This document shows positions 54,801 to 64,000 of a DNA stretch of 64,000 bases, piece after piece. Under the pieces are notes generated by a model. It did no database searches. It was not told the origin of the DNA and saw nothing but the letters and a program-made list of their open reading frames with translations. This stretch comes from Penelope pileata (lineage: Eukaryota > Chordata > Aves > Galliformes > Cracidae). The stretch is taken from NCBI GenBank assembly GCA_013396635.1, contig WBMW01005527.1, positions 2,680,269-2,744,268 on the forward strand, in the 5' to 3' direction. The translations under genes and the position numbers were made by a program. Position 1 is the first letter of the stretch. Every line of letters starts with the position of its first letter.

Positions 54801-57800
54801 TTAAGGCAATTCTTTTATCACAGTTCACTAAACTCTTCCTATTTTTAAGCAACAGGAACTACTGTAAACTCTTCAGATTTCTAATTTAAGCTACCCTCCC
54901 ATTTTTTGCAGCCTTTCTTCACTTTCTTTCTACATTTTTCCAGAAGTATTTCCTGCTCTTCTTCAAACATGCAGTCTGTTTCAACAGCAGTCAGAGCTAT
55001 TGTCTGTGCTCTGACAGCAAATGCTGGGATCTAGTATACACAAGTATTTGACAAACTCCAGCAAACAAACATAGGCACAGCACAGGCAATATACAGGTAA
55101 AAAAATAAGCTGAAGTTGCCCACAAATATTTCAGATCTGATTCTGAAGCACCATGTGAGTTCCCTGGCCCCTAGCCAGGTTGTCATTTGAGAAAAAATCC
55201 CCGTCTAGTTCTTTCCAGCCTTTCTTCTCTGCAATAACCAAAATAATCTGCAATAAGCCTGTGAAAAGGAAATAGCATTTGCATATATACTGGATTCAGT
55301 TCCTTACTAGATATATCTTTTCTTGGCTGGGCAAATATATTTCCTCTCGTAAATGTAAAGGCTCTGCCTCCATGTATAGAATTTTGTTTGAAACCACCCA
55401 AGAATAGCTCACATAAATAGTGCACAAGCAAGCACAATTGGCTCAACATGCTATAGGCAAAACTCTTTACTCTGCTAAGCTGAAGTTCTCCAGTTTTTGG
55501 CAGAAAAAAAGTAATTGGACTCCAATAAATGTACATTCGAGTCATAAGGCTTTTCTCAGCTAAAGATTTACATGGGCCTCCTTTGTATCAGCCACAAAAG
55601 TATTTTAAGAGTTTGGAAATTCTAGAAGCTCTCCCCCCCTGCCTTACTCAGCCACTCAAGCTTGATCCTCATTAAATCCCTTGACATGTAATATATTCCA
55701 GTGTACAAGAAGCCCTTCATTACTTCTCCATGCTCAGAAGGTAATAAACCCATTTCAAAGGATGGAAGTAGGAACTATTGCAGGTGTTTCCTTACCACTC
55801 CATGCTGAGCCAGGAAGGTTGCGCTAACACCGTTTCAATGAGTCAACGGTGTACTCCAGTAATGATTTGAGAAAAAACATTTTTAGATTGCAGTTAGGAG
55901 CGTTTCTGCCCTTGCAGAAGTTTTAGGAAGAACTTATCTGAAATGCAACATGGGCACTGGAAATAGCCATTCCATTTCTAACTCAGTTACCAACTGCTGT
56001 CACTGCGGGCTTAGCAAGTGACTGCACATCTGCTGAGCTGAGCCAACTGCTCTCAGACTACAACCGAGCTGCAGCTTCTTAGCCTTTGCTTCTTCACTTG
56101 TGAAATGGAGATAATGAATTTAAACAGCACATTGTCAGGGTTAACTTGTTTAATCTATGCCTTTGAGATCTCAGGTGAAAGCCATGCCCCAAAAGCTATC
56201 ATAATTTAAACCGGAACCATTTAAATTTTCCAAGATTCATATCAGATGTGTATCAGAGTCAGTTCAGAACTGGGAACATTTCTGAAAAACATTTAGTGAA
56301 TGTGTGCAAAGAAGTAAAAATTCCACTGACGCCTTAAACTTCAGGATTTTTTAAACACATTTTACAGCAAAGTAATTGGACTCAGAAGAGTGGTTGTGTT
56401 TGTGAACACCAGAGCGTTGCAGTACTGGCAGAACTAACACCTTTGCAGTAATTCACCAGTAAGACACACAGTTTGCTTTGAAATGGGACTAGTTTTGTTG
56501 TTAATTACGCACTTATGGACAAAGAAAACGGGCATTTAGACCCTTCCTCTCAGGCACTGCAGAGAAACCTCATGGATTCTTGTTCTTTAATTGTGGACCT
56601 TTCTTACCTGTGTAATTAGGAGGGCAGAGACAGACATAGTTGTTGATCCCATCCACACATGTAGAGTTATTCTCGCAGTCGTTATCTTCACAGTCGTCTG
56701 GGTTTATTTCACACCTCTCCCCCTCATACCCAAGCAGGCAAGAACAGCTTTGGAGAAAGGCAAAAATTAATAAAAGTTAGCATGGATCTGAAGGGGCAGG
56801 AGGTTATGGGAATGAAAATGAAATTAAAATATATACAAGAGAGTTGCTGGAGCCAAATTCACTTCTGCTGTGAAGCACATAGCACTTTAACCCCATGTGT
56901 TTGCTGAAGGATGAAATCTCATAGGTCGTTGGGTCATGTAATTATTTACATGAGACATAAAGGCATCAGCAGTATACAGCCTTTGTTGTGTTTCCCTTTG
57001 CTTTCTTTGTTGATAACCCTAGGACTGAAGGAAGCGGCTCCAGGGCAGGAGAGTGAACACTCATCCCAATATTCAAATCCTTCGCCTCTCTGTTAATGAT
57101 TTTGTGAGTATGTGGATACTTGCTTATTGAGGACTGCATAATCACGGGCAACTTGGCAGCTTTTAGATGGCTCTCTTTCTTCAAAGAACAACAGCTTGAA
57201 CTGAGTTTACAGACATGAACATTTTCTTCTCATTACCACTTTGTCACTTGTCCAAACAAGAAATGTTTGGGAATGGCTGCTTTTACGAATGCAGTAAGGT
57301 TTCAGTACGTCCATGGCTCTTCCAACATCTATTTGTAGAAGAGCTGATGATATCTAGATGATTTAACTAAAGCTAAACACAAACAAACAATGGCAGAGCT
57401 AGTAATGGTTCTGTGAGGATGTGGACACTATTGAAGAATAATTGCACTAAATATTTTATCTCACAAAACTGTGATGTATGGTCCCTGAAGGGAATGTGAG
57501 AAACTGAGTGGTTGAAGAATTACTTTAATTTTTTTTCAATCGCCATTTCCTCTCCAGATCTAAAAGTTATGGTTGCTAAGAGAACCTTTGTATTTTAAAC
57601 TAACTGCAAGTGATGAAGAGGTAGTGGCCACAGTTTCCTATAAGAGTCTAAAACATGTTAAATGCTCCAGCCATTTCAGTAGCTTCTAGGAAGCCAGCAA
57701 TGACATTTGAAGTGTCAGTATTGCTGTTCACTAGTCACAGAAAGCATGTATGTGGAAGGGAAGGGTTGCCTTGAGTCCCAGTCCAAACTACACGCTCACT

Positions 57801-60800
57801 CAGCTGTTTCCTTCCTTTCCCATGTGAATTCTGGTGGCAGAAAAGGAACTGAACAAATGTAAAACACTGCTGATTGATGAGGATGAAAACCAGAAAGCAT
57901 CAGAGCCGTCACACTAATTGCCAGCCACTGCTTCCTGAAGCCAGGAGAGTTTCCAATGCATGACTGCCGAGTACTTTTTCAGCTCAGATGGATACAGGGG
58001 ACATGGGGTGGTTACCCTGCTGTGTGTGAGTTTCATGGAGTTGAGTTGGGGAACGTCCTAGAGAAATAGCAGGCCTTCAGAATCTGTGAAGAAAACCTGC
58101 AGCACTGTTGGGCTGGCTGTTCTCAGCGTGACATTGACTTCTCTCCCAGCTGTGTGCCACAGACCCAGCAGAGTGCAGGGACTCCCAAGGAAGGGATGGT
58201 GCAAAGCTCTGCAGTTCCCATTTGAAGATGGCAGGCTGGACCCTGAGGATGAAGCTACGTTTGGGGCAACCTCAGAAACTAAGGGAATAACAAAGAGGAA
58301 ATAAAAAGGGTGGGGAATGTGCGTTGAGCAACCACAATGAGAGCTCTTAAAGGAGTAGGGGACAGGCATGCCAAGGTTATCTTCCTTCAGTTCTGTGGTG
58401 ACCATTCACAGGTCATGAGGGTTAGAAACTTGTCACCATGAATAATCAAACCCAAACTGCTCAAATCAATCCAATCCAGGACACAATAAATCAAGAAATA
58501 TTTTCTTTTCTCATCTTTGTCTCATTATTGCCAATAAAATATCTCCTCTTGCTGACCCTGCAATGATGCAGAGGATCACAGGAGGCAGATGAGAAAGAAG
58601 AGCTGGCACAGCATCTTTTGCTGCAACAAGAGCGTAGGAGAAGGGGTAAAGACATCTAATTAAATACAGGGGCACATTCATCATGTCACCCTTTTTGATT
58701 ACAAAACTCCATTTCAGGGGCTTATATCTCAGCCATAAAAATATGCTCCAGGCTGCAACTTGGCATCCAAGGTCCTGGTTTGGGAGCACAAATTTTTCTC
58801 TCCATTTAAAGGAAAGCAACAAGAGTGGCTTTGTGCTGTTTTTTTTTATGTGAATATAACACTATTTTCCTTCCACAAAAGGATGGGGAGAGCTTCATGT
58901 ATGCAATTAAAAATGACATTATTAAATACTATCACAGGAATGATTCAGCTCAGTAGAGTTACCCTTAGTAGTAATACATATGGAACTGTTAACATACAAT
59001 TGCTTAGTATTAGGACACATTCCATGCTGAAGGAAATGTCAGCATAATTAATGACATTTGGCTACTGATGCCTATGTATTATAGAGAGTCTTTACATTAT
59101 TGCTTACGTATGATTCTTTATTTTGATTTGCATTGAAATGTGCCAAATATGAGGACTGAAATTAAATGATAAACCATACAATTTGGGACCTGGATTGAAC
59201 CATATGTTGAAAGAGCTGCAGTTTGGGACTGTTTGTATGTATTGTCCCGGAAAAAGCTTAGAAGAAAAATGAAGTTTGCAGAGTGACTGGGAGGTCATCA
59301 AACTTGTGTTTCAGCTGACCAAGAGGGAAAATTAATTCCAGAGACAATGATGAAAACTGTGTACTGACTAAATAGTGAGGCAGTGAGAGACAGCTTTTCA
59401 TTTGGGCCTTGGAAATAATGGACCACGCAAGAAAGAACCATTTCCTAAGACACTGTGATCTAACCTAATAAACGTCCAATTCCCTTTTCCTCCAGTTTAG
59501 GGATAGTTTTAGTGTTGTGCTCTCCTAGCAATAAAGAAATAAATAAAATAATTATGCTCATGAAGGTGTAACTTAACACATAAATTAACGACAACTCTTT
59601 TGGGGTAAATTTTTGGAGTTGGAGTCTGCTGACAGTTTTCTAAGTTCGCTATATTCGATTTTTTTTTTCCCAGAGTGCAATGAAATGGTTAAGAATCTGT
59701 TCATTAAAAGAGGCATACATACAGTGTACTATGCTTCAAAAAAAAAAACAACTTTTAAATACTGATGGTAAATTCTTTCAAGAACATTATTGTTTCTTGC
59801 TAAAGGAGCTTTCTACACCTACATGCCAACAGAGTAGCCTGGAAGCCCGACGCTTCTCCCTGAACTGGGCAGAATTAACACTGGGGGGTTAATCAGTTCC
59901 AGGGTTTTGCATTTATGAAGGAACTTAAAGTTAGTGGAAAACACTAAAGAAAATGCTCTGGACAATGGAGATCTTTATACATGGAGAAAAGTGCAAATAG
60001 TGCAGGGACTTTGTTTCCCAGCACTGTAGGCTAGCAGAGATAAGCTGGTTGCCTGTGGCTAACTCTGAAGCAGAGCTGACAGCTCTGCCTCCTTCATCAA
60101 AGCCTCACTTTCAGGCCTGCTAAATGAGCACGACATGTCTGACTGACCATCTTGCTTTATCAGTCTCAATAAGCACCTTTTTTGGCAACCTTTTGTCACA
60201 GCAGACATAGGTTAGATTAGAAAAAGCAGTGTAAAGGGAGGAAGGACTTCATGTTCCTAATCCCGTGAGCCAAGCAGTGCCACTTAATTAAAAAAAAAAA
60301 AAAAACGAATGTGAAAATATTTCCGATTTTAAAAAGTGCAAGAAGAAAAGGTGCCAAGAAAGACTGAAGAACTCCAGCTGAACCTGTGCCCTTCGGCTGC
60401 CCCAGCAGGACCCCTCCTGCAACAGCTGGAGCGATGCGGGCCCCCGCTGCTGCGGGCCCTGGCAGGTACCAGGCACAGCGGGCGAGTCGGGCTGGAACCG
60501 CAGGCACAGCTGTGAATTTCCTGTCCTTGCCTGGTGAACATCACCACCTTTGCATTATTTAAAAGGTAATTTTCTTGTCTAAAGCTACAGAAACTTGAGA
60601 GTTAAACCGCTTGGCATTTCATAGGCAGGGAGTTTTGGCTTAAGTTTCCTTTTTAAAAGAGTAAAGATTTGACAAGTTTGGCAGCAGAGCTTGTGTATGA
60701 ATATATTTCCCTAGGGAAGAGAATATACAGAATATATAATTTCTTTTACAGGCCACACAACAGAAAAATCCAAGGAGGCCTCCCATGAAAATGTTTTTGA

Positions 60801-63473
60801 CATCCACTTCCTCACAGCCTATAATCTAAGGCAACATTTTCCCATCTTGATGAACACAATTTATATGCATGTAACTCTGACTGCTGCCATCCACTGGAGA
60901 AGAGATTTCCCATATACAAAAAAAGAAAAGAAAACAATCTCAAAATGTTTCTTTATTTTCCCCTTCGCTGACTGTTCCATCCCCACTCCACGCTTTCTCT
61001 AAGTCATGCCCAAGCCCCACGCTCCTGTTCTTCAGAGCAGCGGGGGCCAAGGACGCTGCAGTGAGCCGACGGCATTACAAAGATGGTGAGGAACTGCAGC
61101 AGCGCGTAAGCTGAACATTCAATTTTATGAAGCAAGATTTTGATGAGATATGGTTTTATGGGTCTTTTATTAGACCAACTGAAACTATATAAATAACTAT
61201 AAAAGCAGACATCTTCCCTACAAAGCCTCAAATGTCAAGCAACACAACCACTCCTGCTGTTTTCTGAAGACCTTGAAAACTATGTCCTTCTGGAACAGAA
61301 GCAAAGACCCTGAAAATATAAACTTCATGAGAAAAAGTCAGAAGTAGCTTTCATTTTGGGTCATTCAAAACATTTCTTTTACTTTCTACCATAGAACAAA
61401 AGAAAAAGCTAAACAAAATCTTGAACCAAAATACAAACTAAAGCCTTTTACTCTGGTATTACAGATATTATGAAATGCTTTACTAGCACATTTTTAGTAG
61501 CAGCTAGGTTTTGCAAAATCAGTACTGAGTGACAGATAACATGATACAACTTTGCATGAGCACAATCTGCTGAAAGCCATCTAACCAGCAGTACGTGAGG
61601 GTGACTGAAAGGTTACCCAAACTAAAGACCAACAGGCTATCACTTCTCTCGAACAGAAACTCAGCTTGAACTTTTACTCCAAATCCTGCTGGGGCTGCTA
61701 ACACCTGAATCAAGAAAAGGAATATCAGATTACTGGTGTGGAATAACAGTTTCACCAAAATCTAGAGGTGACCATTTCCACGTGCTATGGCCTGCAGAGT
61801 CTCCTCATCCCACCACCACACACCAGCATGACCCCACGCATGCACCTGCACCCATGGGATGTGCTGCTCTGCTCAGGGTCCTGTCACAGCTGCCCCTCAT
61901 GGAAACGTGCCCATGTCTCATACTCCAGTGCTATGGTAGAAGGCCTGGGTTATTTGTAAGAGTTCCGCAGTTTCCCTTCACTCCCATCAACCTGCTCTTT
62001 TCCATTGTAATATCATGTTTACTTCTGTGTCTGGAGTGTGCTGGAGCTGTTTTTGTAAGGAAGGGGATTTTCCTGAGGGTCAGTAGGCACAGAGACGCAG
62101 AGAAGCTTTGGGGCACTTCTCCATTTTCTGCTTCACCATCGATCCCACCCTCACGACAAGGTGGAAGCTCTTCTGTGCCTCATTCCCATATGAAGGGTCT
62201 AGGGATTCAAAAAGAAGTCACAATGCTTTGCTTGAAATACAAAATGTACTGATCCTTTGGCAGGAGAGCAGGATGGTGTTACTAATTTCCAACTCCACCT
62301 AAGTCCTGTCAGTCACCCAGTCTTTCACCTGGTCCCTTCTATTTTGAAGAAATCCTGATTTCTGACATAAGAGGATATGGGTTTGCTGACTTGGCTAACA
62401 AAGACTTAACCTCAGCTGGGACAGTCATAATCACAACTGAAACCAAACAAGAACTGAACTGAAAAAATTCACTGATTTGACTCCTGCTTACACCATTTAT
62501 AAACCTTGCATTACTGTATCTCCCTCCAGCTGTTGTTGAGAGCAAGCGATGTATAGAAGACAAAGCAGCAAGCCTGAGTAATGTATATGTGCTTTTAGAA
62601 GTGAGGCTTTCATATATGCAACTGAAACAACACCATGGTGTAATTTTACACATATTTTGTGCAAGAAATAGCATAAATACTGAGGACCAAACCAATGAAA
62701 ATTTGAGGAATGGTTTTCTAAAAAAAAATTCATAGCAACTTCAATAAGAACTAGTGGAGAAACCTTAAAACTTGTATTTTCATAGCAGCAAAATAGTACT
62801 TGTGGATGCACAAATCTCCCAGTAACTGCACAAAAAGTTTCTGGATTCGTCTTGGAGTCTTCCCATCTATGCTACATCTTTCTTATATGGGAAAACTGAA
62901 ACCCGTAATGTCCAGCTGTAAAGGTTATTGTCTTGCAGGCATTATGCCCAACAAGATGTGGCAATCTCTCCACGTTTCATTTCTTAATTGTTTCCTTAAA
63001 GCCTGTTTGTCTACAAGATTCAGTATGAAAACATTATGCATCTGGTTGTCAAGCAACAGATGCTTATTTTACAAATACAAAAAAGGATCTGCGTGAGTTT
63101 GATATGCCCTGAGGAAAATTAGCATACAGATAACACAATGCAGATCAGGGAGACTGCTCAAAATAGCTCTTAGAGCATATCCCATTATGAGAAAATAAGG
63201 AGATCTGTTTCAGAGGAAACAATATGTCACCAATGAAACCAGATTAAATTTTTTGTCTGGCAGATAATAGTGTCACGTGCAGCAGCTTTTACAAAGTACT
63301 CATTATACTTCATTACTGTAGAGTAGAAGCACAACTATTTTATCATCTTATTTTAAATGAACTTTGTGTTACTACCTGAATCCATCTTTATTTGCCTCGG
63401 TGAGGTGGCAGGTCCCTCCATTCTGACATGGATTTTGAATGCAAGAATTAATGGGCACACTGCAGTCCCGACC
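9597..63473 (-). CDS. SLIT3: SLIT3, C-terminal part (ten-exon join, 5' partial)
   Basis: SLIT3 is a secreted extracellular-matrix glycoprotein that binds ROBO receptors and guides axons and migrating cells. The minus-strand coding join, 5' to 3', is 63473-63376, 56747-56608, 44602-44509, 39406-39269, 32903-32663, 32049-31919, 16145-15991, 13626-13341, 11142-10934, 9835-9597. The lengths sum to 1731 nt, giving 576 residues plus TAA, with no internal stop. Domains by residue of this fragment: EGF-like repeats about 1-200, laminin-G about 205-384, EGF-like repeats about 384-416, 424-457 and 466-496, and CTCK 501-576. Every intron I can see has GT and AG ends. The family call rests on the domain order and on phrases that I recall as matching vertebrate SLIT3 closely, such as [20 protein letters not shown]. 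The leucine-rich repeats, signal peptide and first EGF lie outside the window. SLIT1 and SLIT2 fit less well. Confidence 0.95.
9836..10933 (-). other. SLIT3: SLIT3 last intron (1098 bp)
   Basis: The donor is GTACGC at the 10933 side and the acceptor AG is at 9836-9837. The phase is 1. A short palindrome AGCTAGCTAGCT lies at 10762-10773. I see no other gene or repeat in it. Confidence 0.85.
10934..11142 (-). CDS. SLIT3: SLIT3 exon: two C-terminal EGF-like repeats
   Basis: This 209-nt exon follows the acceptor ...CTTTCTCCAG and precedes the donor GTACGC. It encodes residues 428-498. It completes one EGF (CLHGKCVVANVAYTCKC, YTGMYC) and encodes a second (NPCRILKCNRGQC, GEPYCECDPNYSGEHC). NNSS between them holds overlapping N-glycosylation sequons. 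The last codon is split G|AG, giving glutamate at the junction with the cystine-knot exon. Confidence 0.95.
11143..13340 (-). other. SLIT3: SLIT3 intron (2198 bp)
   Basis: The donor is GTAAGC at the right end and the acceptor CTCCAG at the left. The phase is 2. It contains TGCATGCATGCA at 13015-13026. No repeat family or second gene is recognised. Confidence 0.85.
13341..13626 (-). CDS. SLIT3: SLIT3 exon: end of laminin-G and following EGF repeat
   Basis: This 286-nt exon lies between the acceptor ...TTATCTAAAG and the donor GTAAGC. It encodes residues 333-428. The first part closes the laminin-G domain (GGIPTSTGLSSL, FHGCIHDVRINNELQDF, SLGVLPGC). It then encodes an EGF repeat, CKSCNICKHGICRSLEKT followed by CECHPGWTGPLC, and starts the next EGF with GDPCLNHK, the lysine codon being split AA|G. 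Confidence 0.95.
13627..15990 (-). other. SLIT3: SLIT3 intron (2364 bp)
   Basis: The donor is GTACAC at the right end and the acceptor AAAG at the left. The phase is 1. A purine tract with two G6 runs lies at about 13837-13866, and T-rich tracts lie near 15470 and 15898-15920. No gene is recognised. Confidence 0.85.
15991..16145 (-). CDS. SLIT3: SLIT3 exon: laminin-G domain, part 3
   Basis: This 155-nt exon follows the acceptor ...TTTATTTTTAG and is followed by the donor GTACAC. It encodes residues 281-333, including VETVNDGQFHSVEL, LVVDKGTPKSLGKLQ and TPLYIG. LNQTLN carries an N-glycosylation sequon. It is separated from the preceding exon by a 15.8-kb intron, the largest in the window. The final glycine codon is split (G|GG). 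Confidence 0.95.
19616..19639 (-). mobile_element. CR1 3'-terminal stub ending at an N
   Basis: TAGAATCATAAGGGTTGGAA is the reverse complement of a CR1 3' end, but the CR1 match stops after about 24 bases at the ambiguous base 19639, where GC-rich unrelated sequence begins. It may be an extremely truncated insertion or an assembly break. Confidence 0.6.
19640..20095. promoter_or_regulatory. Intragenic CpG island
   Basis: I count roughly 60 CpG dinucleotides in about 450 bp, densest at 19645-19725 and 19917-20095, in otherwise CpG-depleted intronic DNA. Single N characters lie at 19639, 19832 and 20004. Short open frames cross it on both strands, but none has a recognisable domain or a convincing splice partner. 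It could be an internal SLIT3 promoter, the promoter of a noncoding RNA, or a misplaced GC-rich fragment. Confidence 0.7.
23833..23847 (+). repeat. A15 homopolymer
   Basis: Fifteen consecutive A, about 210 bp left of the plus-strand CR1 copy and not obviously part of it. Confidence 0.8.
24058..24600 (+). mobile_element. CR1 LINE, 5'-truncated, plus orientation
   Basis: The plus-strand frame shows the C-terminal end of the CR1 reverse-transcriptase ORF (LEHCVQFWVPQYKED, IQRRAMKIVKGLE, LGLFSPEQRRLRGGL). After that come a GC-rich 3' region and the typical end, GATCCCTTCCGACTC and TGATTCTATGATTC. The element lies antisense to SLIT3. Its 5' boundary is uncertain because the left end fades gradually. 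The copy lacks almost all of the ORF and is inactive. Confidence 0.9.
28460..28720 (+). mobile_element. CR1 LINE fragment, degraded, plus orientation
   Basis: The plus-strand translation GRVKDGFATRVVKHWSRLPS matches the conserved CR1 end motif (RVVxHWxRLPxEVVD), followed by GATCTTTGAAGGCCCATTCT, a decayed version of the CR1 3' end, and weak TTCTATA units. It is more diverged than the other two larger copies, so probably older. Confidence 0.85.
31919..32049 (-). CDS. SLIT3: SLIT3 exon: laminin-G domain, part 2
   Basis: This 131-nt exon lies between the acceptor ...GTTTCACAG and the donor GTAGGT. It encodes residues 238-281, beginning [20 protein letters not shown] and ending with a split serine codon (AG|T). 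The alternating hydrophobic pattern (GILLYKG, LALELYQGHVRLIYD) is typical of laminin-G beta strands. It starts in phase 0 directly after the LQ that ends the previous exon. The intron between the two is only 613 bp. Confidence 0.95.
32050..32662 (-). other. SLIT3: SLIT3 intron (613 bp)
   Basis: A phase-0 intron with the donor GTATGT and the acceptor TTCACAG, the shortest intron in the window. I see no repeat or second gene in it. Confidence 0.9.
32663..32903 (-). CDS. SLIT3: SLIT3 exon: last pre-LamG EGF and start of laminin-G domain
   Basis: This 241-nt exon follows the acceptor ...CGTTCCGCAG and is followed by the donor GTATGT. It encodes residues 157-237. It finishes one EGF (SGLFCE), passes a proline-rich linker (TPPPMVLLQTSPC), encodes a complete EGF with CDNYECQNGAQC and CRCLAGFAGQKC, and opens the laminin-G domain at KLITVNFVGKDSYVEL. 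NIS near the end is an N-glycosylation sequon. An ATG at 32875 lies in frame inside the exon (the methionine of PPPM) but is not a plausible start, because the frame continues upstream to the acceptor. Confidence 0.95.
32904..39268 (-). other. SLIT3: SLIT3 intron (6365 bp)
   Basis: A phase-2 intron with the donor GTGGGT and the acceptor TTCCGCAG. It holds a CA microsatellite at 35322-35338 and a GC-rich, CpG-containing patch at about 35395-35520. Many short open frames occur on both strands because stop codons are scarce in GC-rich DNA, and none has a recognisable domain. Confidence 0.85.
35322..35338 (+). repeat. (CA)n microsatellite
   Basis: An uninterrupted alternating CA tract of 17 bases, a short and potentially polymorphic marker. 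Confidence 0.9.
39269..39406 (-). CDS. SLIT3: SLIT3 exon: end of one EGF repeat and a calcium-binding EGF
   Basis: This 138-nt exon lies between the acceptor ...TTGTATTTCAG and the donor GTGGGT. It encodes residues 111-157. It completes the preceding EGF (CECLPGYSGKHC) and encodes most of the next, starting EIDDDDCVGHKC. CVDAVNGYTC fits the beta-hydroxylation motif C-x-D-x4-Y-x-C, so a calcium-binding EGF is likely. It ends GGC TTC AG in phase 2, the same structural position as the intron that follows the exon at 63376-63473. Confidence 0.94.
39407..44508 (-). other. SLIT3: SLIT3 intron (5102 bp)
   Basis: A phase-2 intron with the donor GTGAGC and the acceptor TGTATTTCAG. It holds an AT-rich, ATTA-containing stretch at about 41210-41460 and T-rich runs near 40100 and 41550. 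I recognise no transposon or second gene. Confidence 0.85.
44509..44602 (-). CDS. SLIT3: SLIT3 exon: first half of an EGF-like repeat
   Basis: This 94-nt exon lies between the acceptor ...TTGCTTTAG and the donor GTGAGC. It encodes residues 80-111, starting GELCDEVINHC and ending LPIDKGS, with the last codon AG|A split to give arginine. It holds the first cysteines of an EGF repeat (NPCQHESKC). In human SLIT3 I recall phenylalanine-serine just before the CEC of this repeat, whereas here the codons read serine-arginine. The exon is too short for a reliable open-reading-frame search, so it was found by splice-site continuity with its neighbours. Confidence 0.93.
51090..51245 (-). mobile_element. 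CR1 LINE 3' fragment, minus orientation
   Basis: The sequence starts GCTGAGGCTGGAAGGGACCT and continues through CCAGCCCCTGCTCA, CAGGTTACCCAGCACCA and TATCTCCAAGGAGGGAGA, which are typical segments of the reverse-complemented CR1 3' end. Only about 150 bp remain, and the terminal ATTCTATGAT units are missing. Confidence 0.85.
53158..53170 (+). repeat. T13 homopolymer
   Basis: Thirteen consecutive T in intronic DNA. Confidence 0.8.
53296..53310 (+). repeat. T15 homopolymer
   Basis: Fifteen consecutive T, about 130 bp from the previous T run. Confidence 0.8.
56608..56747 (-). CDS. SLIT3: SLIT3 exon: end of one EGF repeat and a calcium-binding EGF
   Basis: This 140-nt exon follows the acceptor ...CTCCAAAG and is followed by the donor GTAAGA. 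It encodes residues 33-80. It finishes the preceding EGF (CSCLLGYEGERC) and encodes a full next EGF beginning INPDDCEDNDC. The segment CVDGINNYVC fits the Asp/Asn beta-hydroxylation motif C-x-[DN]-x4-[FY]-x-C, which together with the NPDDC start marks a calcium-binding EGF. CENNSTC carries an N-glycosylation sequon and also fits the O-fucose consensus. The final G is completed in the next exon as a glycine codon (G|GT). Confidence 0.94.
60070..60088. repeat. Perfect 9-bp inverted repeat with 1-base centre
   Basis: GCAGAGCTG and CAGCTCTGC flank a single A. It is too short and too tightly spaced for a microRNA hairpin. Confidence 0.7.
60290..60305 (+). repeat. A16 homopolymer
   Basis: Sixteen consecutive A in intronic DNA, following TTAATT. 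Confidence 0.8.
63376..63473 (-). CDS. SLIT3: SLIT3 exon: first half of an EGF-like repeat
   Basis: This 98-nt exon starts in phase 0 after the acceptor ...CAAATAG and ends GGA TTC AG before the donor GTAGTA. It encodes residues 1-33 of the fragment, including CIQNPCQNGGTCHL. The stretch CQNGGTC fits the O-fucosylation consensus C-x4-[ST]-C of EGF repeats. The last serine codon is split with the next exon (AG|C). By comparison with the human protein this should be the second EGF-like repeat, so the exons for the leucine-rich repeats and first EGF lie to the right of the window. Confidence 0.93.
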
Positions 63474-64000
63474 CTATTTGGGAAAATTCAAAAGAAAAAC
63501 AAGGTTAGCAAGACTCACGTCATCTGAATCAATGCCCTGTTGCTCCCTTACTCTATGTGTGGCACCACTTCCAGGAGGGCTGGGGTCTTCAGATAATGTT
63601 CTTTATTGATGGGCAGATATATTAATTGCTTAAATGAGAATTTGGGCAGGGCACCTCTTCTAACCAATGGGACTGGTGGATATCTTGGTGTCATCTGAGT
63701 TTTAAGATACTGGTTAACTCTTTCATTTGATTGTTTTAAGGAAACAGCTGGTTTTATCGTTACTCTAGCACACTTTAATTCCCGGCGTTAGTTACACATT
63801 ACGGATCATAGCCAAAGGTAGGCAGAAGGCCACACACAGTCAGCACAAGACCACATAGTCAGCACTCATTCAACTGCTTTTACCAAGAGCTCAGTTAAAA
63901 ACTGTAACAGTACACCATACTCATTACAACACATTGTCAGAATTTAAAGGAAAAATCCATTTTTATCCTGAGAGCTCAGTCTGAGTTTCTCTGTAGAACA
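63474..64000 (-). other. SLIT3: SLIT3 intron, partial, running off the right edge
   Basis: This starts from the acceptor CAAATAG beside the exon at 63376-63473. The exon on the other side, which should hold the first EGF or the last leucine-rich-repeat cap, is outside the window. I see nothing else in it. Confidence 0.85.

Larger units (their letters stand above)
44603..56607 (-). other. SLIT3: SLIT3 intron (12.0 kb)
   Basis: A phase-1 intron with the donor GTAAGA and the acceptor GCTTTAG. It is mostly AT-rich single-copy DNA with a CR1 fragment at 51090-51245 and T runs at 53158-53170 and 53296-53310. A 169-codon plus-strand open frame at 50046-50555 has no recognised domain. Confidence 0.85.
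56748..63375 (-). other. SLIT3: SLIT3 intron (6628 bp)
   Basis: A phase-2 intron with the donor GTAGTA and the acceptor CTCCAAAG. It contains an A run at 60290-60305 and a 19-bp perfect dyad at 60070-60088. No transposon family or second gene is recognised. Confidence 0.85.

Noticed and set aside
9836..64000. A search for the SLIT-intronic microRNA miR-218.
   Set aside because: No match to the mature sequence was seen. In mammals it sits in an intron well 5' of the exons present here.
1..64000. tRNA genes, CRISPR arrays, operons or phage genes.
   Set aside because: No tRNA box pairs, no regularly spaced repeats and no compact gene arrays were seen. The window is vertebrate intronic and intergenic DNA.

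Overview
This window is vertebrate nuclear DNA, most likely from a bird and probably a galliform such as chicken. It has small exons with GT-AG splice sites separated by kilobase-scale introns, low repeat density, and several fragments of CR1, the characteristic avian LINE. I see no bacterial, phage or plasmid features. Three isolated N characters (19639, 19832, 20004) mark unresolved bases.

The only protein-coding gene I can support is the 3' part of SLIT3, on the minus strand. Ten consecutive coding exons run from 63473 down to the TAA stop at 9597-9599. They sum to 1731 nt, exactly 577 codons including the stop, and join without any frameshift or internal stop. The encoded C-terminal 576 residues contain, in order, the EGF-like repeats before the laminin-G domain, the laminin-G domain, three more EGF-like repeats, and the C-terminal cystine-knot (CTCK). 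This is the C-terminal half of the secreted axon-guidance ligand that binds ROBO receptors. The N-terminal leucine-rich repeats and the first EGF lie beyond the right edge. SLIT3 rather than SLIT2 is indicated by the sequence around the CTCK (TASKVP, ERHVECGC) and by the laminin-G and EGF sequence.

Layout: 1-9596 is the 3' flank, which holds the 3' UTR (extent unknown), one CR1 copy (4956-5462), and a CpG-rich edge (about 110-480) that may belong to a neighbouring gene. 9597-16145 is a compact cluster of four exons. 16146-31918 is a large intron with a strong CpG island of about 450 bp (19640-20095), a CR1 stub touching an N, and two further CR1 copies. 31919-32903 is an exon pair. 32904-63375 holds four more EGF exons in long introns. 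63474-64000 is the start of a further intron.

I found no evidence of an undescribed system. The observations most worth a second look are the intragenic CpG island with its ambiguous bases, the repeated phase-2 intron position inside EGF repeats, the AU-rich 3' UTR block, and a few AT-rich intronic stretches that look like candidate regulatory elements.
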